64,000 nt of DNA, from NCBI RefSeq assembly GCF_030412015.1, contig NZ_JASNRD010000010.1:1-64000 (forward strand). Reading direction: 5' to 3'. This DNA comes from Massilia sp. YIM B02763 (lineage in GTDB: Bacteria; Pseudomonadota; Gammaproteobacteria; Burkholderiales; Burkholderiaceae_D). Under the pieces are notes generated by a model. That model had not been told where the DNA came from, searched no databases, and saw only the letters and a program-made list of their open reading frames with translations. This document shows positions 23,081-31,596 of this stretch, piece by piece (positions within the stretch are counted from its first letter, which is position 1; each line of letters begins with the position of its first letter). The position numbers and the translations under genes were made by a program.

Positions 23081-24406
23081 ATGGAATGTCATCTCGAATA
23101 CACTAGCGATCGGTTTGTCTATGCTGACAGACCCTATCCTGGCATACCCCTGCTCGTGGACTCTCTGTTTCATTTCGTGGCGCCGGTGTGTGACTACTTA
23201 CGTAACCTCGTTATACACGAACAACTTGAGACCAGCTCAGTCAAGACCTACGCCCAATATATTCAGCTTTTCTGGAACTACTTGGAAGGAGAAGGAGCGA
23301 ACTACGCTGAGGTAACAGATAAGCAACTTCTTACATGGTTGAACCAACAGAGAAATCGCGATAATAAAATTTATGTGGCCACAGCTCGATGCGACGCAAT
23401 TTTCGACATGTACTGTTGGCTTGAAGTAAACGGGTATGTAAAAGACATCGTACGCATACCCGGACATAACGATGGGCAAAATTTCGAGCCGCTGCTATCC
23501 AGTAAGCGTGCTCGTCCTGGCAAATTTCGTCCTTCACGATTTGGGGTGGTTTCAGGTGTGCGTCCGAGGGCGAATGACGCCAATAGTGTTCAGCCTACTC
23601 CCACCAATGAAGACCTGACAAAATTGTATATTGCAGCCGATAATCCGAAGAACCCAAGCCTGACGGACCGCAACCATCTGCTTATCGATTGGTATGGCCA
23701 AACGGGCGTTCGTCGGATCGAGGCGCAGAATTTGACTGTCGATCAAATTCCAGAGTGGTCTGTAATTGATGATCTACGCCGAGACGGGTATATCTGCGAA
23801 TTGCGTATCGTTAAGACCAAGGGTGGTAGGCCAAGACATATAGGCGTGCTACCAAGCTTACTGGAACGAACTCGGGAGTGGATAGAGGGCCCACGAGCAG
23901 ATATCGTCGAGCGATTCAGGAGAAAAATCTCGACCTATAAGGAGCCAAAAGAAATTTTTATTTCGGCAAAGACCGGTGCAGCCTTGACGTTGACAACCAT
24001 GAGCAACCTATTTACTGCATTTTTCGGAAAAGCTAAAGTCGAGGGACATGGGCATCGGATTCGCGCTCACTACCTCACCAATCTCCTCCACTCCGAAATA
24101 GACGCTGCGACAGCTCTTTTGATTTCAAACGGCGGAACGTTTAAAGATATTGATTGGGAACTTATTATAAGAAAAGTCGCAGAACGTGCGGGACATCGGA
24201 ACGTGGATAGTATAAGAGACTACGTCACCATCCTAAAGAAAAGATATCAAAGACTTTCCGGACATGACGATTTGGTAACGATCGATCAGATGCTGAAGGC
24301 AAAGAAGCAAGAACTCGCATTGGTTGAACACCGGATTTCGAAAGGGAAAACAGAACTTGAGGCGCTAACAAAATTGGGGGCAAAAACTGATAGTAGTACG
24401 AGATAA
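23081..24406 (+). CDS. ginD: GinD-like tyrosine recombinase, 441 residues
   Basis: A normal-sized integrase. An N-terminal SAM-like DNA-binding domain (about 40-120) contains TSSVKTYAQYIQLFWNYLEG. The catalytic domain is complete: Arg in GQTGVRRIEAQNL near 210, Lys in KTKGGRPRHIG, HxxR in GHGHRIRAHYLTN, His in ERAGHRNVDSI and Tyr in RDYVTIL near 383. A short helical tail with heptad character follows (LKAKKQELALVEHRI). It begins two bases after the previous stop, closing the coupled four-gene operon. This is probably the main strand-exchange enzyme, although in GInts all four genes are reported to be needed. Confidence 0.87.
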   Translation: MECHLEYTSDRFVYADRPYPGIPLLVDSLFHFVAPVCDYLRNLVIHEQLETSSVKTYAQYIQLFWNYLEGEGANYAEVTDKQLLTWLNQQRNRDNKIYVATARCDAIFDMYCWLEVNGYVKDIVRIPGHNDGQNFEPLLSSKRARPGKFRPSRFGVVSGVRPRANDANSVQPTPTNEDLTKLYIAADNPKNPSLTDRNHLLIDWYGQTGVRRIEAQNLTVDQIPEWSVIDDLRRDGYICELRIVKTKGGRPRHIGVLPSLLERTREWIEGPRADIVERFRRKISTYKEPKEIFISAKTGAALTLTTMSNLFTAFFGKAKVEGHGHRIRAHYLTNLLHSEIDAATALLISNGGTFKDIDWELIIRKVAERAGHRNVDSIRDYVTILKKRYQRLSGHDDLVTIDQMLKAKKQELALVEHRISKGKTELEALTKLGAKTDSSTR

Positions 24407-25101
24407 ATCATACAACGAATAAGGCGAAGCCCGGCGTTTTTATTCCGTCCCTCCCCATGCTTCTGAGACTCAGGAAATCTAAAAATGGCAGTGGATTACG
24501 GTTAGCAACGAGTCGCTCCCAGATGATCATCGCCCGGAAGCCATAAGGTCTACCTCGACACAATCGCGGTCGGAGGCAGGATCCTTTCAGCAGACACTTG
24601 GAACTGACGTCGTCCTTGAGGGGTAAAGTCGTCAATGTTTGCCGAGGTGATCGACAGCCTTCCCCCGGTTCACACCTCCTTGAACTCCTCGACGTTGGGC
24701 GCCGCCGACGGTCCGGGACGGTGTCCACTCAAGGTCGCTTGACGCTACTTGCTACGCTTAGGCAAATCTGTTGGGATGGGGGATAGCGCATCTTCGGTAC
24801 AAAGAATACGGTCTTTGATAATAGGAGATTATCAAAGACCGTGGATCGGATTCCGGCTCTCCATAAGGGACAGTGTCTGAACGCCATTCGAGGCCAACCT
24901 AACTTGTCTCGAAGTCGATGCCGGCCGCAAGCCAGAGGCAAAATCGCGGATTGCTGCTGTCATGAGAACGGCGCAGAACATACAGCGCAAGCTAGGGACA
25001 GGAAACTAGACTCTGCGGGACGAGCTGCGAAAACGTGAGCTGCACCTCGTCATTGGCGGGATCGTTTTGGCGAAAGAAGCCGGCGTCGGATTGCACGAAC
25101 G
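24407..25101. other. Gene-poor stretch between the recombinase operon and the ars cluster
   Basis: About 700 bases without a gene I can support. Short open frames exist on both strands but lack family features, ribosome sites and plausible composition. The stretch contains one strong inverted repeat (24808-24842). It may be the joint where cargo was added behind ginD. Confidence 0.5.
24808..24842. repeat. Perfect 15-bp inverted repeat with 5-base loop
   Basis: ACGGTCTTTGATAAT (24808-24822) and ATTATCAAAGACCGT (24828-24842) enclose AGGAG. No T-run follows on either strand, so a simple intrinsic terminator is not obvious. A protein-binding dyad, an IS end remnant or a recombination-related cruciform are alternatives. 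Confidence 0.6.
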
Positions 25102-25419
25102 CTAAAGCGCTCCAATCGCCTGCTTCAACTCTCGCAGCCGCTCCTGGTTGACGCAGTAGCAGACCCGCTGCACATCCGACGACCCCTCGATCAGTCCTGC
25201 TTCCTTCAGGATCGAGACATGCTGCGAAATCGTCGACGGCGCCAGCGGCAAGACATCCGTTAGCTTCCCGAAGTAGCACTCGCCATAATCGATCAGGTGA
25301 CGGAGCAGCTGGATACGTGCAGGATGCGCGAGTGCCTTGCACATGCGTGCCAGGTCATCGGCATCGATTTCCGTATCACGCATGCGAGGCGTAGTTGGAG
25401 GACAGCAGGATTTGGACAT
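25102..25419 (-). CDS. arsR: ArsR/SmtB-family arsenic-responsive repressor
   Basis: A 105-residue winged-helix repressor. The recognition helix segment is LAPSTISQHVSILKEAGL, and the N-terminus has a CC pair (MSKSCCPP) with further Cys in YGECYFG and RVCYCVN that could bind arsenite. It is the last gene of a leftward operon: FAD oxidoreductase, MFS exporter, arsR, with only 36 bases to the MFS gene. A TTCG-N8-CGAA dyad at 25427-25442 lies immediately upstream of its start. The same dyad occurs twice in the divergent promoter region at 28.2 kb, so this protein is a good candidate for the repressor of both. Confidence 0.88.
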   Translation of the reverse strand: MSKSCCPPTTPRMRDTEIDADDLARMCKALAHPARIQLLRHLIDYGECYFGKLTDVLPLAPSTISQHVSILKEAGLIEGSSDVQRVCYCVNQERLRELKQAIGAL

Positions 25420-25426
25420 AGGTTTG

Positions 25427-25442
25427 TTCGTTGTTTGGCGAA
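25427..25442. promoter_or_regulatory. ArsR operator candidate (TTCG-N8-CGAA), site 3
   Basis: TTCG at 25427-25430 and CGAA at 25439-25442 flank eight bases. The site is seven bases upstream of arsR, overlapping its ribosome site region, and has the same geometry as the two sites at 28,193 and 28,254. Confidence 0.55.
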
Positions 25443-25455
25443 CGCAGAATAGGCC

Positions 25456-26721
25456 TCAGGAGACACTCTTGTCAAAAGCTTTGACGTACTGCCGCGATGG
25501 TTCAGCGGCGACCGCTCGAAGGTAGAAGGCAAGCGAAGCGACAGACATGGCGAGCAGCACGAACAGCAATACCAAAGGACCTCTGTCGTATCGCAGGATT
25601 GCTGCCGCTGCCAGCGGCCCGGCCGCCTTCGAAAGGAGCGACGGGCCTGCCATCGCACCGGAGATTGCGCCATAGTTTTCGCGGCCGAACAGCGCCTGAG
25701 GGACCGAACCACGCACGATAGTCAAGATGCCGTTACTCAACCCGTAAAGCACGCAGAAAGAAGCCGCCGCCCAAGCCTGCGAACCAAATAGTACGAGGAC
25801 GAGCAAGGCTGCCGGGAGCATCGAGAACGTCAGCTTGCCGACCGTTTGCGGCGGCGTATTCCGCCCGAGCGTCATCTCTCCAATACGCCCCGCAACCTGC
25901 ATTGGGCCGATCAACGTGGCCAGCATGACCGCCAGCGTCGCGGATGCGCCCAAGTGCCCGAGCAACGGGATCAGGTGGACCGACATCGCCGAGAAAATGA
26001 ATGCATTGGCCGAGAATGCCAGTGCCAGCATCCAGAACGCCTGGTGCCGCAAAGCTTCCGCCAGGGTGTGGCTCCGGGGCGCACCGGCTGGATCCCTCAA
26101 CTTGCTGCGGGCCGGATCGGTGCCTAGCCAGAGATGTAGCGGCACACAGATCAGAAGCTGTATGAGCCCGTACAAAAGGTAGGTGTCGCGCCAGCCTAGC
26201 ATCGTATGCAATTTGGCGGTCAATGGCCAGAACACCGTGCTGGCAAAACCGCCGAACAGCGTCAAGGTCGAAATCGCTTTTCTGGAGCCAATCTCGAGCT
26301 TGCGGTTGATGGTTGCGAAAGCGGCCTCGTACAGCGTGAGTGCCATCGCAACGCCAATGAGCGTCCAGGCAAAATAATAGGATGCGACGCTGGTGCAGCG
26401 GCTGAGCCAAACCAGCCCAAGAGTACATAGCAACGAACCTGTCGCCATCACGTAGCGCCCGCCGTAGCGGTCCAGCAGGATGCCCGTTGGCGTAGAAGCC
26501 AATCCTGCAACGAGCAAGGCCCATGAAAAGGCGCCGAACACCAGTTCCGGCGCGAGCGCCAGATCACGCTCGATATCGGGGGCCACGATGGTGAAGGCAT
26601 AGTAAAGCGATCCCCAGGACAGGATCTGGGTGACGGCGAGGATGCCAATGGTCTTCGATGGCCGTTGCACGCGAGGCTCCAGGTTGGCACCGCCGGCTCG
26701 CGCCGACGGCAGTTCATTCAA
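25456..26721 (-). CDS. MFS transporter in the arsenic operon
   Basis: A 421-residue major facilitator protein with 12 predicted helices. Motif A appears as LDRYGGRYVMATG after helix 2, and the first helix starts near residue 25 (ILAVTQILSWGSLYYAF). The family resembles the CynX/oxalate-formate-type single-polypeptide carriers. It is directly downstream of the FAD-dependent oxidoreductase (start next to its stop) and upstream of arsR, so it probably exports a product of that enzyme, perhaps an arsenical. MFS exporters of arsenicals (ArsJ, ArsK, ArsP partners) are known from other ars operons, but this one cannot be placed in a named family by eye. Confidence 0.85.
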   Translation of the reverse strand: MNELPSARAGGANLEPRVQRPSKTIGILAVTQILSWGSLYYAFTIVAPDIERDLALAPELVFGAFSWALLVAGLASTPTGILLDRYGGRYVMATGSLLCTLGLVWLSRCTSVASYYFAWTLIGVAMALTLYEAAFATINRKLEIGSRKAISTLTLFGGFASTVFWPLTAKLHTMLGWRDTYLLYGLIQLLICVPLHLWLGTDPARSKLRDPAGAPRSHTLAEALRHQAFWMLALAFSANAFIFSAMSVHLIPLLGHLGASATLAVMLATLIGPMQVAGRIGEMTLGRNTPPQTVGKLTFSMLPAALLVLVLFGSQAWAAASFCVLYGLSNGILTIVRGSVPQALFGRENYGAISGAMAGPSLLSKAAGPLAAAAILRYDRGPLVLLFVLLAMSVASLAFYLRAVAAEPSRQYVKAFDKSVS

Positions 26722-28125
26722 TCAGGCGCAGCAGCTGGTCTTGGCCGGCGCACTGCAGCCGCAAGCGCCGAACGGAGACGGTGCTGGAACGCAGCAGCTC
26801 GCAGCCTGGGCCGCCGGGACTCCGCAACAGGAAACCACCGGCTCGGATGCAGCATCGTCGTAAGCCAGCCGAGTATTGCACACGCCCGTTTTCGGCAGGT
26901 CGAGCTGCACGTCGTCGGCCGCAGCCATATCGCCCACAAGAGCTGCGACCACGGAGCGCACCTGCTCGTACCCTGTCGCCATCAAGAAATTAGGTGCGCG
27001 GCCATAGCTCTTTGCGCCCACGGCGTAGTAGCCGGCTTCAGGGTGGGCCAGCTCGTTATGTCCGTGCGGACGGACGGTGCCGCAGCTGTGCTCGTTCGGA
27101 TCGATCAGGGGCGCCAGCGCGTCGGTGCTCTCGAGCCACGGGTCATGGCGCACGCGCAGTTCGCGCGTCAGCGCAAGGTCGGGCCGCGCCCCGGCCGCGC
27201 AAATAATACGGTCGATCCCGTCGATCACCGGCGTGGCGCCGCTGATCGGCTCTCCGGTCACGCGGATCCGGCCGTCGACTTCTTCCAGTTGCTCGATCCG
27301 GAAGTTCTGGCGCAATTCCAGTCCACCAGAGTCACGCAGGGCCTTCAGGCGTATTCCGAGCTGGCCGCGTGCCTGCAGGCCATCGGCTTCGCCGCCGCCG
27401 AACACCCGGGTCAGGTTGCTGCCGCGGGTTGCCCAGACGATGCTGGTCTTCGGATATGCCTCGGCTAGTTGCGCGAGCGCGAGCAGGCTTCCGGCTGCGG
27501 AGTGCCCTGCTCCCACGACCAGCACTCGCCGGCCCGCAAAGCGTTCACGCGCGCTTCCAAGGACATCAGGCATGCCATAGTCGATGCGCGCCGCCAGTAC
27601 CACTTCGCCAAGCGCAGGGATGCCATCGGCACCCAACGGATTCTGATGCGACCAGGTGCCGGTAGCGTCAATCACGTCACTGGCCAGGTACTGCCGAGTC
27701 CCTTCCGCCGTTTCGGTGCGGATCAGGAAGGGTGCGGCCTCGCGGCCCTTGGTCTTTACCTTGTCGAAACCGACGCGCGTGATGGCAATGACCCGCTGCC
27801 CGAGCAGCAGGTTGGCCGCAATTGCAGGCGTCGCTGCGAGCGGAGTAAGGTAAGCGTCGAGTAGTTCGCCCGCGGTCGGCAGCCCGTCGTCCGGCGGCGA
27901 AGTCCAACCGTGCTGCTGCAGGAGGCGGCGGGCCGCCTTGTCGACGTTGTATTGCCAGGGCGAGAACAGGCGCACGTGGCGGTAGGTGGCCAGGTTGGCG
28001 CCTACCTTGGGGCCAGCTTCGAGAATGAGCGGCGTTAGGCCCCGCTCGATCAGGTGCGCAGCCGCCGCAAGGCCTACAGGCCCAGCTCCAAGCACCGCCA
28101 CCGGCAGTTTTTTGTTGCTATTCAT
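26722..28125 (-). CDS. FAD/NAD(P)-dependent oxidoreductase with Cys-rich C-terminal tail, ars-associated
   Basis: A 467-residue flavoprotein of the flavin monooxygenase/thioredoxin reductase-like class. The FAD-binding GAGPVGLAAAAHL is at residues 13-25 and a second Rossmann motif VVGAGHSAAGSLLAL near 205. Unusually, the last 50 residues are rich in Cys pairs (SCCG, SCCV, GACGCSAP, TSCCA). Such a tail could bind arsenite or another soft metal. Proteins of this type occur in ars operons, where an ArsO-like role in oxidising organic or inorganic arsenicals has been proposed. It is the first gene of the leftward operon with the MFS exporter and arsR, divergent from the arsenate reductase genes. 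Confidence 0.82.
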   Translation of the reverse strand: MNSNKKLPVAVLGAGPVGLAAAAHLIERGLTPLILEAGPKVGANLATYRHVRLFSPWQYNVDKAARRLLQQHGWTSPPDDGLPTAGELLDAYLTPLAATPAIAANLLLGQRVIAITRVGFDKVKTKGREAAPFLIRTETAEGTRQYLASDVIDATGTWSHQNPLGADGIPALGEVVLAARIDYGMPDVLGSARERFAGRRVLVVGAGHSAAGSLLALAQLAEAYPKTSIVWATRGSNLTRVFGGGEADGLQARGQLGIRLKALRDSGGLELRQNFRIEQLEEVDGRIRVTGEPISGATPVIDGIDRIICAAGARPDLALTRELRVRHDPWLESTDALAPLIDPNEHSCGTVRPHGHNELAHPEAGYYAVGAKSYGRAPNFLMATGYEQVRSVVAALVGDMAAADDVQLDLPKTGVCNTRLAYDDAASEPVVSCCGVPAAQAASCCVPAPSPFGACGCSAPAKTSCCA

Positions 28126-28191
28126 TCTTGCTCTCCTCGTCTAGTCAGGCAAAGTTCTGTTGGTCCGCAGCCAAACCTCGGCATTTCCTAT

Positions 28192-28269
28192 TTCGTCGAA
28201 TTACGAATGCATGGGCGCAGCGATAGACCCGGACGCGCGCCTGAACCGGTTATTCGTTAATCGACGAAT
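28192..28269. promoter_or_regulatory. Divergent ars promoter region with two TTCG-N8-CGAA operators
   Basis: Site 1 is TTCGT-N6-ACGAA at 28192-28207. Site 2 is ATTCGT-N6-ACGAAT at 28252-28269, with one further T/A pair on each side. They lie 61 bases apart in the 233-base gap between the two ars operons. A TATAAT at 28285-28290, just after site 2, could be the -10 box of the rightward operon. ArsR proteins bind short AT-rich dyads of this kind. Confidence 0.65.
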
Positions 28270-28358
28270 ATAGAATATCGTCGTTATAATCAAACGGTCA
28301 AGATGTTTCGATATATTTGGAAGTGTCGTATCAACCAACCGAACAGGTCGAGACCGCC

Positions 28359-28871
28359 ATGACTGACAACAGGATTTTCAACGTACTATTTCTTTGCACC
28401 GGCAACTCCTCGCGCAGCATTATTGCCGAGGCCATCCTCAACGCCACCAGCGCTGGCCGATTTCGCGCCTACAGCGCAGGAAGCCATCCAGGCAGCTCGG
28501 TGCATCCCTTTGCGATCGAACAGATCGAACGGCTCGGCTTCCCCGTCCAGGGCCTGCGCAGCAAAAGCTGGGATGAGTACGCAGTTGCCGATGCTCCGCA
28601 CATGGACTTCGTGATCACGGTATGCGACAAGGCCGCTGGCGAGGCGTGTCCCCGCTGGCCAGGGCACCCGATCACGGCGCATTGGAGCTTCGAAGATCCA
28701 GCAGCATTCGTGGGCAGCGACCGGGAGCATCGCCAGGTCTTTGCCCGCACATGCCGCGAGATCAAGAATCGCCTCGACATCTTTTCCATGCTTCCGTTTG
28801 CGACGCTGTCGCGCCTGGCTATCCAAAAGGAACTGGCCGCCATCGGCCGTTCGGACGTGCCGCTCCTGTGA
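28359..28871 (+). CDS. arsC: Arsenate reductase, low-molecular-weight phosphatase type (first copy)
   Basis: A 170-residue protein of the LMW tyrosine-phosphatase/ArsC fold. It has the P-loop VLFLCTGNSSRS with the nucleophilic Cys near residue 13. The redox cysteines lie in ITVCDKAAGEACPRWPG, in the spacing seen in the thioredoxin-linked ArsC of Staphylococcus. It reduces arsenate to arsenite for export. The ATG at 28359 starts the conserved region; an in-frame TTG at 28317 would add an unrelated tail. It is longer than the second copy by a C-terminal helix. It leads the rightward ars operon and is controlled by the divergent operator region. Confidence 0.87.
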   Translation: MTDNRIFNVLFLCTGNSSRSIIAEAILNATSAGRFRAYSAGSHPGSSVHPFAIEQIERLGFPVQGLRSKSWDEYAVADAPHMDFVITVCDKAAGEACPRWPGHPITAHWSFEDPAAFVGSDREHRQVFARTCREIKNRLDIFSMLPFATLSRLAIQKELAAIGRSDVPLL

Positions 28872-28893
28872 GGGCTTGCCGCACAGGCGTCAA

Positions 28894-28909
28894 TTCCACT
28901 ATACTGGAA
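28894..28909. promoter_or_regulatory. TTCCA-N6-TGGAA dyad before second arsR
   Basis: Arms TTCCA (28894-28898) and TGGAA (28905-28909) lie 24 bases before the ATG of the second arsR. It differs from the TTCG-N8-CGAA sites, which suggests that the two ArsR proteins use different operators. Confidence 0.4.
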
Positions 28910-28932
28910 CTATCGAATATGTGGACGAGATC

Positions 28933-29277
28933 ATGGACACGAAACCCGCACTTGCCGCGCTTGCCGCCCTCGCCCAGGAATCAAGGCTGGCAACCTTTCG
29001 CTTGCTCGTGCAGGCTGGCCCTGCAGGACTTTCCGCAACCAAGATTGCCGAGGCACTCGGCACGCCTCCCTCATCGCTGTCCTTTCATCTGAAAGAACTT
29101 ACCCACGCCAACCTGGTGATTCCGCGCCAGGAAGGCCGTTTCATCATTTACGCAGCGAACTTCGACACGATGAATCAGCTGCTGGGCTTCCTGACCGAGA
29201 ACTGCTGTGGCGGCAATCCTTGTTCGCCAACGAATGGCTCGGGATGTGAGCCCATCGCTTCCAGCCAAACAAGCTAA
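28933..29277 (+). CDS. arsR: ArsR-family repressor, second copy, with C-terminal Cys cluster
   Basis: A 114-residue winged-helix regulator. The recognition helix is GTPPSSLSFHLKELTHANLV and the wing is RQEGRFIIYAA. The C-terminus has ENCCGGNPC and a further Cys in SGCEP, a known arrangement for an arsenite site in ArsR proteins of the Acidithiobacillus type. It lies between the two LMW-type arsenate reductase genes and probably controls the downstream arsC-arsB-arsC-arsH genes and itself. Confidence 0.88.
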   Translation: MDTKPALAALAALAQESRLATFRLLVQAGPAGLSATKIAEALGTPPSSLSFHLKELTHANLVIPRQEGRFIIYAANFDTMNQLLGFLTENCCGGNPCSPTNGSGCEPIASSQTS

Positions 29278-29313
29278 TTTCTGCGCTTATTTCCTCTCAA
29301 CCTAAGGTCTACC

Positions 29314-29793
29314 GTGAACGTACTTTTTCTTTGCACCGGCAATTCGTGCCGCTCGCTCATCAGTGAAGCCGTCTTCAATCATCTGGCTCCAACTGGCTGG
29401 CACGCCATCAGCGCAGGCAGCCAACCGACCGGCAAGTTGAACGACAAGGCGCTCGCCCTGCTCGCCAGCAAAGGCATTTCCACCGAGGGCTACTACAGCA
29501 AGTCCTGGGACAATTTGCCCGTCACCCCTGACCTCGTGGTAACGGTGTGTGCCAGCGCTGCCGGTGAAACCTGCCCGGCCTACCTCGGTCCGGTGCTTCG
29601 TACGCATTGGGGTGTCGAAGACCCGAGCCACGTCGTCGGTACCGAAGAGGAAATCGACGCCGCCTTCGAAAAGGCCTACGCCATCCTCCGCGCACGTATC
29701 GAAGCCTTCCTCGCCCTGCCGCTCGAGAAGTTGAAATCCGACCGCGCGAAGTTCAAGACCGAACTCGACTGCATCGGCCATATCGGCGCCTGA
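29314..29793 (+). CDS. arsC: Arsenate reductase, low-molecular-weight phosphatase type (second copy)
   Basis: A 159-residue ArsC. The P-loop VLFLCTGNSCRS and the redox cysteines in TVCASAAGETCPAY match the thioredoxin/glutaredoxin-linked class related to LMW phosphatases. It starts with GTG, preceded by AAGG. It shares fold and motifs with the copy at 28.4 kb but differs widely in sequence, so it is not a recent duplicate. It is followed by arsB. Confidence 0.88.
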   Translation: MNVLFLCTGNSCRSLISEAVFNHLAPTGWHAISAGSQPTGKLNDKALALLASKGISTEGYYSKSWDNLPVTPDLVVTVCASAAGETCPAYLGPVLRTHWGVEDPSHVVGTEEEIDAAFEKAYAILRARIEAFLALPLEKLKSDRAKFKTELDCIGHIGA

Positions 29794-29867
29794 ACGCCAC
29801 CTACCGTTACGTCAGCCGGGCCATTGCCCGGCTTGTCCATGTGCCCGTAGCTCCCTGAAAGACTTCC

Positions 29868-31148
29868 GTGCTGATCGCATTTCTCATCTTCCTGATAACC
29901 CTCACCTTCGTCATCTGGCAGCCTCGCGGCCTCGGTATCGGCTGGAGCGCCGCCGCGGGCGCCGCCGTGGCCTTGCTCGCGGGCGTCATCCACGTCAGTG
30001 ACATTCCCACCGTCTGGCATATCGTCTGGAATGCCACCGGTGCGTTCGTGGCCGTCATCATCATCAGCCTCCTGCTCGACAAGGCCGGCTTCTTCGAGTG
30101 GGCTGCGTTGCACGTGGCGCGTTGGGGCGGCGGCAGCGGCCGGCGCCTGTTTGTGCTTCTTGTCTTGCTGGGTGCGGCCGTGGCCGCGCTGTTCGCCAAC
30201 GATGGCGCGGCGCTGATCCTGACGCCCATCGTCATCGCCATGCTGGTCGCCTTGCGATTTTCGCCGAAAGCCACGCTGGCCTTCGTAATGGCGGCCGGTT
30301 TCATCGCCGACACTGCCAGCCTGCCGCTGGTCGTGTCGAACCTCGTGAATATCGTCTCGGCCGACTATTTCAATATCGGCTTTGCGCGCTACGCCGCAGT
30401 GATGGTGCCGGTGAACCTGGTGTCGGTGGCCGCGACGCTTGCCGCGCTGGTCTGGTTCTTCCGCAAGGACATCCTGGCCAACTACGACGTGACACAACTG
30501 AAACGCCCCGAGGAGGCCATCCATGACCGCGCCACCTTCGTCACCGGCTGGTGCGTGCTGGGCATGCTGCTGGTCGGCTTCTTCTGGCTCGACGCTGCCG
30601 GCATCCCGATCAGTGCCGTGGCCGCGGTTGGCGCAGTGCTGCTGCTGGCTGTCGCTGCGCGCGGGCACCGGATCTCGACCCGCGAGGTGCTGCGCGGCGC
30701 CCCATGGCAGGTGGTCGTATTCTCGCTGGGGATGTACCTGGTGGTCTATGGCCTGCGCAATGCCGGGTTGACGGACTACCTCACTGCCCTGCTCAACCGG
30801 TGCGCCGAGCATGGCGTGTGGGGCGCAGCGCTCGGCACCGGCTTCATCACTGCCATCCTGTCGTCGATCATGAATAATATGCCGACCGTACTCGTGGGCG
30901 CGCTGGCAATCGACGCCACCACGGCACAGGGTGTTGTGCGCGAAGCGATGGTGTACGCGAACGTGATTGGTGCTGACCTCGGCCCGAAGATCACGCCGAT
31001 TGGCAGCCTCGCCACGCTGTTGTGGCTGCACGTGCTTTCGGCGAAGAATATCCAGATCTCTTGGGGCTACTACTTCCGGATCGGTATTCTCCTGACCCTG
31101 CCGATCCTGCTGGTGACCCTGAGCGCGCTTGCCCTGCGCTTGAGCTGA
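29868..31148 (+). CDS. arsB: Arsenite efflux pump ArsB
   Basis: A 426-residue integral membrane protein with about 12 helices and normal ArsB length. Characteristic segments are [37 protein letters not shown] and, near the C-terminus, [19 protein letters not shown]. It exports arsenite or antimonite, alone using the proton gradient or with the ArsA ATPase. No arsA or arsD gene is present, so it should act as a secondary transporter. The start is a GTG at 29868. Confidence 0.93.
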   Translation: MLIAFLIFLITLTFVIWQPRGLGIGWSAAAGAAVALLAGVIHVSDIPTVWHIVWNATGAFVAVIIISLLLDKAGFFEWAALHVARWGGGSGRRLFVLLVLLGAAVAALFANDGAALILTPIVIAMLVALRFSPKATLAFVMAAGFIADTASLPLVVSNLVNIVSADYFNIGFARYAAVMVPVNLVSVAATLAALVWFFRKDILANYDVTQLKRPEEAIHDRATFVTGWCVLGMLLVGFFWLDAAGIPISAVAAVGAVLLLAVAARGHRISTREVLRGAPWQVVVFSLGMYLVVYGLRNAGLTDYLTALLNRCAEHGVWGAALGTGFITAILSSIMNNMPTVLVGALAIDATTAQGVVREAMVYANVIGADLGPKITPIGSLATLLWLHVLSAKNIQISWGYYFRIGILLTLPILLVTLSALALRLS

Positions 31149-31161
31149 GAAAGGACCGAAC

Positions 31162-31596
31162 ATGAACAAGGCACTGGACGTCACGATCTATCACAACCCC
31201 GATTGCGGCACCTCCCGCAACACGCTGGGCCTCATCCGGAATGCCGGCATCGAGCCGACCGTGATCGAATACCTTAAGAACCCGCCCGACCGCGCAACAC
31301 TGGTCAACCTGATTCAGCGCGCAGGCCTGCAGGTTCGCGGCGCCGTACGCGAGAAAGGCACGCCATTCCTGGAGCTCGGCCTGGATGATCCCGGGACGAC
31401 GGACGAGCAACTGATCGACGCGATGCTCGCGCATCCGATTCTGATCAACCGGCCCTTCGTCGTCACGCCAGTCGGTGTCCGCCTGTGTCGGCCGTCTGAA
31501 GTCGTGCTGGACATCCTGCCGGCGCCGCAGCGTGCCGCCTTCTCGAAAGAGGACGGCGAAGCTGTCGTCGACGAACAAGGAAAGCGAATCAAATGA
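31162..31596 (+). CDS. arsC: Arsenate reductase, glutaredoxin-dependent ArsC
   Basis: A 144-residue protein of the ArsC/Spx thioredoxin-fold family. The catalytic Cys is in [13 protein letters not shown] near residue 15. The phosphate-mimic binding arginines lie around residues 60, 94 and 107 ([25 protein letters not shown]). It is the R773-type enzyme, unrelated in fold to the two LMW-type reductases upstream. Its stop overlaps the arsH start (ATGA), indicating coupled translation. Confidence 0.92.
   Translation: MNKALDVTIYHNPDCGTSRNTLGLIRNAGIEPTVIEYLKNPPDRATLVNLIQRAGLQVRGAVREKGTPFLELGLDDPGTTDEQLIDAMLAHPILINRPFVVTPVGVRLCRPSEVVLDILPAPQRAAFSKEDGEAVVDEQGKRIK

Noticed and set aside
17034..24406. 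A Tn554-type transposon or RIT element (recombinases in trio)
   Set aside because: Tn554 has two recombinases and TnpC; RIT elements have three similar-sized recombinases without a small partner. Here there are four genes, two of them very large, in the GInt order.
24408..24786. Short open frames on both strands after ginD
   Set aside because: No family motif, no ribosome site and unlikely residue composition. Treated as non-coding.
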